Origin: an uncultured Verrucomicrobiales bacterium
Lineage (GTDB): Bacteria > Verrucomicrobiota > Verrucomicrobiia > Verrucomicrobiales > Akkermansiaceae
Reading direction: 5' to 3'
DNA: 64,000 bases
NCBI GenBank assembly: GCA_937951675.1
Contig: CALFBI010000011.1
Span: 1 to 64,000 of the forward strand
In this document: piece by piece, positions 38,646 to 45,462 of the stretch
How the letters are laid out: the number at the start of each line of letters is the position of its first letter
Numbering within the stretch: position 1 is the stretch's first letter
The notes under the pieces: generated by a model
The model's input: the letters and a program-made list of their open reading frames with translations, nothing else
The model's database searches: none
Told to the model about the DNA's origin: nothing
Made by a program: the position numbers and the translations under genes

Positions 38646-39911
38646 ATGAACATTCTTGTAGTTGGTAAAGGTGGTCGCGAGCACGCGCTTCTCAAAGCAT
38701 TATCGGAGTCTCCCTCGTCTCCGCGTCTCTACAGTTTCCCTGGAAGTGATGCAATCGAGTCTCTCGCGACTCTTGTTGAGGCTGATGGCTTGGCGAGTTT
38801 GATTGCTAAAATGAAAGAGCTTTCGATCGATCTTTGTGTCGCAGGAGAGGAAAGCTATTTGGTAAAGGACGAAGGTCTTGCTAATGCTTGTGCGGCAGCA
38901 GGGATTCCTTGTTGGGGCCCACCGAAAGAAGGCGCTCAACTCGAAGCGAGTAAAGAGTTCGCGAAGGAATTTATGAACCGCCAAGGCATCCCGACTGGGA
39001 AGGCGACAGGTTGTGCCACGGCTGATGAGGCCCGCGCCGCAATTGCGGGAGTTTATCCGACCGTTTTAAAGTTCGACGGACTGGCGGCCGGAAAAGGTGT
39101 CGCGGTTTGTTTCACGGAGGCGGAAGCGGAAGACTTTCTCAAAGAAGTCATGGAAGAACGCCGCTTTGGTGCAGGTCGTCTTTTAGTAGAAGAATGCCTC
39201 ATCGGGCCCGAGGTTTCAGTTTTTGCCGCAGTGAGCGGAGATCAGTATCAGATTTTCACCCCAGCACGTGACTATAAGCGCGCTCTCGACGGTGATAAAG
39301 GACCCAATACAGGAGGAATGGGAGCCGTAGCGAGCTTGAGCCTCGTCACAAAAGAGGAGCTTGCTCAAATCGAGGAAACGATTGTGAAGCCAACTGTAGC
39401 AGGTCTAGTGAAAGAGAAGCTTGGTTATAAAGGCTTTATTTACTTTGGATTGATGATGACGAAGGAAGGTCCTAAAATTATCGAATACAATTGCCGCTTT
39501 GGAGATCCTGAATGCCAAGCCGTGATGCCTCTTATGGAGGGAGATCTGGCCACTTATTGTTTGAAAGGAGCACAGGGCGAACTTGATCGGAGTTTGATTC
39601 GTTTTAAGCAAGGGTGGAGCGTTTGTTTAATCCTCGCCTCTGCAGGTTATCCTGTGACTTCACGTTCGGGAGATGTGATTACCGGTTTTGAACAGGTGGA
39701 AGGAGCTTCAGTCTATCATGCTGGCACAAAGAAAAATGCAGCAGGCCAGTGGGAGACTAATGGAGGCCGTGTTCTTGCCGTCGTCGCTCAAAGCGAGGAT
39801 CGAGGCAGCGCGGTGAAACAGGCCTACGAGCAGGTTTCACATCTGCAATTTGAGGGAGCGCAAAGACGTAACGACATCGGCATTATGAACTTTGCTCCTT
39901 TAAAATCATGA
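38646..39911 (+). CDS. purD: Phosphoribosylamine-glycine ligase
   Basis: ATP-dependent GAR synthetase, the second step of purine synthesis. The N-terminus MNILVVGKGGREHALLKAL, the ATP-grasp segments LKFDGLAAGKGVAVC and LLVEECLIGPEVSVFA, GPNTGGMGAVAS, and FGDPECQAVMPLM all match PurD. The 421-aa length is normal. It heads a run of pyrimidine genes, overlapping pyrR by 4 bases (ATGA), an uncommon mix of purine and pyrimidine steps in one operon. The 130-base leader 38516-38645 contains an imperfect AAAGAG/CTCTTT hairpin followed a little later by a T-run (about 38549-38587); I do not see a clear PyrR-binding loop in it. Confidence 0.95.
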   Translation: MNILVVGKGGREHALLKALSESPSSPRLYSFPGSDAIESLATLVEADGLASLIAKMKELSIDLCVAGEESYLVKDEGLANACAAAGIPCWGPPKEGAQLEASKEFAKEFMNRQGIPTGKATGCATADEARAAIAGVYPTVLKFDGLAAGKGVAVCFTEAEAEDFLKEVMEERRFGAGRLLVEECLIGPEVSVFAAVSGDQYQIFTPARDYKRALDGDKGPNTGGMGAVASLSLVTKEELAQIEETIVKPTVAGLVKEKLGYKGFIYFGLMMTKEGPKIIEYNCRFGDPECQAVMPLMEGDLATYCLKGAQGELDRSLIRFKQGWSVCLILASAGYPVTSRSGDVITGFEQVEGASVYHAGTKKNAAGQWETNGGRVLAVVAQSEDRGSAVKQAYEQVSHLQFEGAQRRNDIGIMNFAPLKS

Positions 39912-40426
39912 TGGGCCCAGACGAGCTTTATCAAGGAGTTCAGACGCTGGCTTCTTTGATTCGAGAGAACCTATCAGACGCTCCCGTGGCGATTGTTGGT
40001 ATCCGGAGTCGCGGCGATGAGGTTGCCGAGCGCCTTTGCCATGAGCTCGCTTCAGAAGAAGACCGTGAGGTGGACTTCGGAGTGCTGGATATTTCTCTCT
40101 ACCGTGATGATTACGGGCATCTCACCTCAAACCCAAAGCTAGAAGGCAGTGATCTGTCTTTCGACGTGGAAGGCGCTCACATCATTCTGGTGGATGACGT
40201 GCTTTTCACAGGCCGCACCATTCGGGCCGCACTCGATGCTTTGGCCGATTATGGCCGCCCAGGGAAAGTCGAATTGGCGGTTTTAATTGACCGCGGGCAT
40301 CGCGAGCTACCAATTCAGCCTGATTACGTCGGAATCAAGTTAGAAACAGAGCGAAAAGACCATGTGCTTGTGAAACTTGAAAATACCGATGGCGAAGATT
40401 CCGTAGAAATTGTAAAAGCTTCTTGA
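39908..40426 (+). CDS. pyrR: PyrR: pyr operon regulator / uracil phosphoribosyltransferase
   Basis: A 172-aa PyrR protein, which in Firmicutes binds pyr mRNA in the presence of UMP to promote termination and has weak UPRTase activity. The PRPP loop is IILVDDVLFTGRTIRAALDAL, and VAIVGIRSRGDEVAERL and the segment YRDDYGHLTSNPKL are typical of PyrR. It starts with MMGP at the ATGA overlap with purD and ends 3 bases before pyrB, so it is in the operon it would regulate. Whether it acts by attenuation here is unproved because no evident binding site was seen. Confidence 0.93.
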   Translation: MMGPDELYQGVQTLASLIRENLSDAPVAIVGIRSRGDEVAERLCHELASEEDREVDFGVLDISLYRDDYGHLTSNPKLEGSDLSFDVEGAHIILVDDVLFTGRTIRAALDALADYGRPGKVELAVLIDRGHRELPIQPDYVGIKLETERKDHVLVKLENTDGEDSVEIVKAS

Positions 40427-40429
40427 AGA

Positions 40430-41365
40430 ATGAGTGTAGCACGTAAAGACCTCTTAGATATCGAGTCACTGAGTCGAGAAGATATCGATTCCATTTTAGA
40501 GCAAGCAAGTCCTTTTAAAGAGCTTTTTACCCGTTCTGTGAAGAAGGTGCCTGCTCTGAAGGGAAAATCTGTTTTGATGCTTTTCTATGAACCAAGCACC
40601 CGCACGCTCTCTTCTTTTGAGGTCGCGGCCAAGAGGCTTTCCGCGGATGTGACGAATTTCGACGTGCCCCATTCTTCTGTCGTTAAAGGCGAATCGATTC
40701 AGGATACGATCGCAACCTTGCAGGCAATGCGCACCGATTACATCGTGGTGCGACATCAGATGCCGGGACTTCCTGCGATGCTTTCTCGCATGACACAGGC
40801 TTCGGTGATTAATGCTGGAGACGGCGCCCATGCTCATCCTACGCAAGCTTTACTCGACGCCTTTACGCTCAAGGAAGTGTTTCCCGATCAGGTGAATAAG
40901 AGAGTCCTCATTGTCGGTGATGTTCTCCATAGTAGGGTTGCACGCTCGACGAGCACTTTGTTTAAGAAATTAGGAGTCGAGGTTGCCTTCTTAGGTCCTG
41001 GGTCTCTTGTTCCTGAATATTGTGCGCCCGAAATCCCTCGTTTCACCAGTTATGAAGACGCGATGAAGTGGAAGCCAGATGTGGTCTACTTACTTCGCGT
41101 CCAGATGGAGCGTCAAAAAGCTCAGTTCTTCCCAAGCCTTCGCGAATATCATCAACTTTTTGGAATCACTTCCGAACGGCTCAAACAACTTTCCGACGCG
41201 GGAGTTTACATCATGCACCCTGGTCCTGTGAACCGAGGAGTAGAGCTCTGTCATGAGGTAATGGAATATGAGAGATCTCTCATTAACCAACAAGTGGAGA
41301 ACGGCATCGCGGCGCGAATGGCAGCTCTGTATTACTTGAAGCCTCAAACAGGCACCCTTACTTAA
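40430..41365 (+). CDS. pyrB: Aspartate carbamoyltransferase catalytic subunit
   Basis: Condenses carbamoyl phosphate with aspartate in pyrimidine synthesis. The 311-aa protein has the carbamoyl phosphate loop FYEPSTRTLSSFEVAAKRL, the segment DYIVVRHQMPGLPA, the HAHPTQALLDAFTL motif, and the aspartate-domain LRVQMERQK and IMHPGPVNRGVEL. The STRTRxSFE consensus has Leu in place of the second Arg (STRTLSSFE); the phosphate-binding Ser-Thr-Arg-Thr is intact. No pyrI gene follows, so this is the unregulated or Bacillus-like class controlled at the RNA level. PyrC follows by 14 bases. Confidence 0.95.
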   Translation: MSVARKDLLDIESLSREDIDSILEQASPFKELFTRSVKKVPALKGKSVLMLFYEPSTRTLSSFEVAAKRLSADVTNFDVPHSSVVKGESIQDTIATLQAMRTDYIVVRHQMPGLPAMLSRMTQASVINAGDGAHAHPTQALLDAFTLKEVFPDQVNKRVLIVGDVLHSRVARSTSTLFKKLGVEVAFLGPGSLVPEYCAPEIPRFTSYEDAMKWKPDVVYLLRVQMERQKAQFFPSLREYHQLFGITSERLKQLSDAGVYIMHPGPVNRGVELCHEVMEYERSLINQQVENGIAARMAALYYLKPQTGTLT

Positions 41366-41379
41366 TTTTATCTATTTTT

Positions 41380-42666
41380 ATGTCTGATTTACTTTTCCGC
41401 AATGTCCGGATCGCTTCTGAAGAAGCGGCTGTGACTGAATCTCAAGATGTTCTCATTCAAGAGGGCGTCATCCAGCGCATTGGCCAGAATCTCGTCGCTC
41501 CTGAAGGAGTTAAGGTTGTTGAAGGGGCCGGCCGCCTTCTCATGCCAGCGATGTTCGACACTCATGTTCATTTCCGCGAGCCTGGAGGGGAGCATAAAGA
41601 GACGATTCAGTCTGGATCAGAAGCGGCTATTAATGGAGGAATCACCGGGGTGGTGATGATGCCGAACACGACTCCTGCGATTGATTCAGGAGCGGTGGTA
41701 AAACAAGTCTTGGCAAAAGCGAAAGAAGTGAGCCGAATCCCAGTGCTGACTTCGGGGTGTATTACAAAAGGTCGGGAAGGGAAAGAATTAGCAGCGATGA
41801 GCGGAATGCGTGATCAAGGCGTTGTTATGATCACCGATGATGGTGATGCGGTTCCTGAGTCGAGCACTTTATTACGTGCTATGCAGTATGCTGAGAATTT
41901 TGATTGTTTTTTTGCGAGTCATTGCGAAGTCGAAGATCTCGCTGGGCCTCGGGCCATGAATGAGGGAGCGATGAGTTATAAACTCGGGATTCAAGGGAGT
42001 CCTGCTATTGCAGAAGAAATCTGCTTAGACCGTGATATTAGGATCGCTCATGCCGCAGGAGCTCATGTTCATATTCAGCATGTTTCTTCCGCGCTAGGAA
42101 TGGAAACGATTCGCTGGTGGAAGACGATGGGAGCTAAGGTTACGGCTGAAGTTTCTCCTCACCACCTCTTATTCTGTGATGAAGATATTGGTGACTACGA
42201 TACTCACTATAAGATGAACCCTCCTTTGCGGACAAAGAAAGATAATGAGCTTCTCTTACAGGGATTTAAAGAGGGTGTCTTTGATATTCTTGCGACGGAT
42301 CATGCGCCTCATGCAGAGTTCGAAAAGCAACAAGATTTCGTCAATGCACCCAATGGGATCACTGGGTTAGAAACAGCTCTCATTTCGATGTATCATTATT
42401 TCGTAAAAGAAGAGAAGTTAACTTGGCAGGATCTCGTCCTTCGTTATTCAGCTGAACCTCGCCGAATGATGCGTTTAGCCCCTGTTCCGATTTCAGAAGG
42501 AGCTCGAGTTGATTTGCTTCTTTTTAATGAGGAAGGAGAGACTACTTTTACAAAGGATTATATGAAGTCTCTTAGCTCAAATACCCCATTTCTTGATAAA
42601 ACGCTTACTGGGAGTATTGACATGGTTGTCTTAGGAGATCGGGTATTACTGGAGCGAAATATTTAA
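41380..42666 (+). CDS. pyrC: Dihydroorotase, class I
   Basis: Cyclises carbamoyl aspartate to dihydroorotate. The 428-aa amidohydrolase has the metal-binding DTHVHFREPG near residue 60, plus MPNTTPAI, FASHCEVEDL, VHIQHVSSALG and LATDHAPHAEFEK, so all metal ligands seem present and the enzyme should be active rather than a structural paralogue. It completes a pyrR-pyrB-pyrC order like that of Bacillus. The start lies in an AT-rich leader without a Shine-Dalgarno sequence, and the small secreted protein gene follows after 6 bases. Confidence 0.95.
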   Translation: MSDLLFRNVRIASEEAAVTESQDVLIQEGVIQRIGQNLVAPEGVKVVEGAGRLLMPAMFDTHVHFREPGGEHKETIQSGSEAAINGGITGVVMMPNTTPAIDSGAVVKQVLAKAKEVSRIPVLTSGCITKGREGKELAAMSGMRDQGVVMITDDGDAVPESSTLLRAMQYAENFDCFFASHCEVEDLAGPRAMNEGAMSYKLGIQGSPAIAEEICLDRDIRIAHAAGAHVHIQHVSSALGMETIRWWKTMGAKVTAEVSPHHLLFCDEDIGDYDTHYKMNPPLRTKKDNELLLQGFKEGVFDILATDHAPHAEFEKQQDFVNAPNGITGLETALISMYHYFVKEEKLTWQDLVLRYSAEPRRMMRLAPVPISEGARVDLLLFNEEGETTFTKDYMKSLSSNTPFLDKTLTGSIDMVVLGDRVLLERNI

Positions 42667-42672
42667 AATAAA

Positions 42673-43053
42673 ATGAAACGACAATTTCTTATTCTTTTTT
42701 TCTTAGGAGTTTTTTCCATGGTTTCACGAGCTGGTGAGGCTCCTGAAACAGTAGAAACGACCCTTAAAGTTCTTTTAAAGGCGGTAAAGGAAGCAAACCT
42801 AGCTCAATTTGAATCGGTCTGTGATGACAGGATGAAAGAGACCATGACCGAGAAGATTTTCACAAAGGTTTCAGATGATCTCTCCAAGGTGATGAAAGAA
42901 GGATACCGCAAAGAATATTTAGGCGTCATTGATAAGCATCAAGCAAAAGTTTATCTTTGGAAGGTCGACTTTCAACGTGGTGGGTATCCTGATATGCTAG
43001 CCGAGATGACGGTCATTCCTTCAGGCCAAGTCGCTGGTTTTTTCATTCGTTAA
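42673..43053 (+). CDS. Small secreted protein, NTF2-like fold suspected
   Basis: 126 aa with a clear signal peptide (KRQFLILFFLGVFSMVSRAGEA). The mature part reads as two or three helices followed by beta strands (ETTLKVLLKAVKEANLAQFES, then KVYLWKVDFQRGGYPDMLAEMTV). This is the pattern of small exported NTF2-like or DUF3887/DUF4878-type proteins. I cannot name a function. It starts 6 bases after the pyrC stop and is probably transcribed with the pyr operon, although nothing connects it with nucleotide synthesis. After it comes about 205 bases with no gene, in which I see only weak hairpins before the topoisomerase start. Confidence 0.75.
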   Translation: MKRQFLILFFLGVFSMVSRAGEAPETVETTLKVLLKAVKEANLAQFESVCDDRMKETMTEKIFTKVSDDLSKVMKEGYRKEYLGVIDKHQAKVYLWKVDFQRGGYPDMLAEMTVIPSGQVAGFFIR

Positions 43054-43258
43054 ATGAGATGAGAAAGTGGGGTGTTTGGATCCCAGCTGCTACAGACTTA
43101 CGTTCTGCTTGATTGTGGAGTAGTCTCTTTGTTTTTAGAGCAAAGTTTATTTCGGAGCGGCTGATACTCTGAGAATGTTTTACTGACACCGCCAAGCTCT
43201 GTTCTGTAGAATCGAGACTTGCTCAATTATTTAAGATTTCTTAATAATCTCAGGCATC

Positions 43259-45217
43259 ATGCAAGAGATTCCTGAACACGAACATGCAAGCCTTGGCGGG
43301 ATGTATTCGGATTACTTTCTCGATTATGCGAGTTATGTGATTCTGGAGCGTGCGGTGCCTCATTTAAATGATGGCTTGAAGCCTGTGCAACGCCGGATTC
43401 TTCATTCGATGAAGGAGCTTGATGATGGGCGTTATAACAAGGTCGCAAATGTGGTCGGGAATACAATGAAGTATCATCCTCATGGCGACGCTTCGATTGG
43501 TGATGCAATGGTTAATATCGGCCAGAAAGATCTGCTCATTGATACGCAAGGAAACTGGGGAAATACTCTTACCGGAGATCGAGCAGCGGCATCTCGTTAT
43601 ATTGAGGCGCGATTAACGCCCTTTGCACTCGAGGTCGTTTTTAATCCTAAGACGACAGATTGGCTCGCAAGTTATGATGGTCGGAACAAAGAGCCCCAGA
43701 CTCTTCCCGTGAAGTTTCCACTCCTTCTTGCCCAAGGGGTAGAAGGGATTGCAGTGGGGCTTGCGTGTAAGATCCTTCCTCATAATTTTATTGAGTTAAT
43801 CGATGCTTCTATTGCGACGCTTAGAAAACAGCCGTTTGAGCTTTTTCCTGATTTTCCAACCGGAGGTATTATGGATGCTTCTGATTATAAAGAGGGCCTG
43901 AAAGGGGGCAGGCTTCGGGTTCGGGCTCTAATCGAGATCGAAAAATCAAAGCTTTTAAGAATTGTGGAACTTCCATTCGGAGTGACGACAAGCTCTTTGA
44001 TGGATTCCATTGTTTCTGCTAATGAAAAGGGAAAGATCAAGATTGCTAAAATAGAAGATAATACGGCGGCAACAGCGGATATTTTAGTGCACTTACCTGC
44101 TGGGGTTGATGCGCAACAATGTCGAGATGCTCTTTATGCCTTTACGGATTGCGAGGTCTCGATTTCTCCTAATGCCGGTGTGATTTTAAATGGGCGCCCA
44201 GAATTTCTGCCAGTTTCTGAGATTTTGACAATCTCAGCCTTAAGAACAAAAGAGTTACTTGGAAAAGAACTCGAAATTAAATTAGGGGAGCTTAACGACA
44301 AATGGCACTTTAGTTCTTTAGAGCGAATCTTTATCGAGAACCGAATTTATCACGATATTGAAGAATGTGAAACTTGGGAGGCCGTTCTCAAAGCCATTGA
44401 TGATGGATTAAAACCATTTAAGAAATTATTGAAACGAGAGGTGAGTGAAGAAGACCTGGTTCGATTAACCGAGATCCGAATTAAGCGTATTTCTAAATTT
44501 GATTCCTTTAAGGCGAACGAAGCCATCAACCTTCTTGAAGAGACGATCGCTGAAACGGAGAAAAATTTGCGCAATCTGACTCGTTTCACGATTAAGTTCT
44601 ATGAACACCTGAAAAAGACGTATGGAAAAGGTCGAGAACGTCGAACTAAAATTTCGAGTTTTGAACGGGTAGATCGGAGCCAAGTAGTCATGGCGACAGA
44701 GACTCTCTATGTTGATCGGAAAAATGGATTTGCGGGTTGGGCGCTGAAAAAAGAAGAGTCTCTTTGCAAGTGCTCGAAATTAGATGACGTGGTTTCCTTC
44801 ACTGCGGATGGTGCGGTAAGAGTGATGAAAGTGGCGGATAAAGTCTTTATTGGGAAACGCCCTATTCACATTGCACTTTTAAAGAAGGACGAAGAGAAAA
44901 TCTATTCTCTCATTTATCGTGACGGAAAAAATGGAAATACCTTGGCAAAAAGATTCCGCCTTGGAGGAGTCACTCGTGACAAAGAATACATGTTAACGAA
45001 AGGGACTCCAGGTTCTCGAATTTTATATTTTGCAGTTCATGATAGTGAAGAGGCGAGTGGCGACAATGTGGTCACAGTTCATCTTAAAGAAGAGTTGAAA
45101 TTACGCAATTTAGCTCGTGAATTTCATTTTGGTGAAATCGCAGTAAAAAGCCGGGGAGCGAATGGTAACATCGTGACGAAACATACGGTTGATCGGATTC
45201 TGCGTAGTGCTAAATAG
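43259..45217 (+). CDS. parC: Type II DNA topoisomerase subunit A (ParC/GyrA family, ParC-like)
   Basis: A 652-aa A subunit, shorter than GyrA (about 870) and of ParC-like or chlamydial/Bacteroidetes second-topoisomerase size. The breakage-reunion domain starts YSDYFLDYASYVILERAVPH, followed by LKPVQRRILHSM and the helix YHPHGDASIGDAMVNI, the quinolone-site region. The catalytic tyrosine is Tyr114 in ASRYIEARLT. The C-terminal domain from about residue 490 has beta-pinwheel-like repeats (FTADGAVRVMKVADKVFIG) but no GyrA-box is evident. The partner ParE/GyrB gene is not in the window. The gene is isolated: 205 bases before it, and an RNA-structure element begins 2 bases after its stop. Whether it is ParC or a divergent GyrA cannot be settled without a tree. 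Confidence 0.85.
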   Translation: MQEIPEHEHASLGGMYSDYFLDYASYVILERAVPHLNDGLKPVQRRILHSMKELDDGRYNKVANVVGNTMKYHPHGDASIGDAMVNIGQKDLLIDTQGNWGNTLTGDRAAASRYIEARLTPFALEVVFNPKTTDWLASYDGRNKEPQTLPVKFPLLLAQGVEGIAVGLACKILPHNFIELIDASIATLRKQPFELFPDFPTGGIMDASDYKEGLKGGRLRVRALIEIEKSKLLRIVELPFGVTTSSLMDSIVSANEKGKIKIAKIEDNTAATADILVHLPAGVDAQQCRDALYAFTDCEVSISPNAGVILNGRPEFLPVSEILTISALRTKELLGKELEIKLGELNDKWHFSSLERIFIENRIYHDIEECETWEAVLKAIDDGLKPFKKLLKREVSEEDLVRLTEIRIKRISKFDSFKANEAINLLEETIAETEKNLRNLTRFTIKFYEHLKKTYGKGRERRTKISSFERVDRSQVVMATETLYVDRKNGFAGWALKKEESLCKCSKLDDVVSFTADGAVRVMKVADKVFIGKRPIHIALLKKDEEKIYSLIYRDGKNGNTLAKRFRLGGVTRDKEYMLTKGTPGSRILYFAVHDSEEASGDNVVTVHLKEELKLRNLAREFHFGEIAVKSRGANGNIVTKHTVDRILRSAK

Positions 45218-45218
45218 A

Positions 45219-45282
45219 ATGGTGTTCAAAAAAACACTTTACAGAGAGGGTTATCATCTTAAGGTGTCTTTATGAACACCAT
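45219..45282 (+). promoter_or_regulatory. Possible RNA switch over the start of a small ORF
   Basis: ATGGTGTTCA (45219-45228) is an exact inverted repeat of TGAACACCAT (45273-45282). The second arm starts on the T of the ATG of the 48-codon ORF, so pairing would hide the start codon. Two other hairpins exclude this one. GTGTT (45222-45226) pairs with AACAC (45233-45237) followed by TTT, and GGTGT (45263-45267) pairs with ACACC (45276-45280), which hides the ribosome site and leaves the ATG in the loop. The repeats are exact in the sequence; a regulatory role is inference. Confidence 0.5.
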
Positions 45283-45418
45283 AATCCGCTCGCAGTCTTA
45301 CCTGATCCTTAAGTCTCGCCTTTTGATGCAAAAACATGAGCTCGCTCGTGAAGTAAAAAAAGTTCAACGCCTTGAAAGGCAGCTTTATTGGCAACAAATG
45401 GACTTATTATTAAAATAA
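45272..45418 (+). CDS. Small ORF, 48 aa, basic amphipathic helix; unnamed
   Basis: ATG at 45272 preceded by AAGGTG at 45261-45266 (a usable Shine-Dalgarno sequence at correct spacing) and a frame of 48 codons ending in TAA at 45416-45418. The product, MNTIIRSQSYLILKSRLLMQ followed by a Lys/Glu/Arg/Leu/Gln-rich second half, is likely one long amphipathic helix. It lies in the roughly 250-base gap between the topoisomerase and secretin genes. It may be a leader peptide controlling the secretin or a genuine small protein. It is unknown to me, and it could be chance, but the strong ribosome site in a window where such sites are rare supports translation. Confidence 0.45.
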   Translation: MNTIIRSQSYLILKSRLLMQKHELAREVKKVQRLERQLYWQQMDLLLK

Positions 45419-45462
45419 ATGAAAGAAATACGTATTTTTTGCTGACGGAGGTGGTTTTCACT

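Noticed and set aside
40430-41365. Inactive PyrB because of the changed second arginine in STRTRxSFE
   Set aside because: The Ser-Thr-Arg-Thr residues that bind phosphate and the HPTQALLD motif remain, so loss of activity is not supported.
43054-43258. A small RNA or tRNA in the gap before the topoisomerase gene
   Set aside because: Only weak 4-5 bp hairpins were found; no cloverleaf or convincing promoter and terminator pair.
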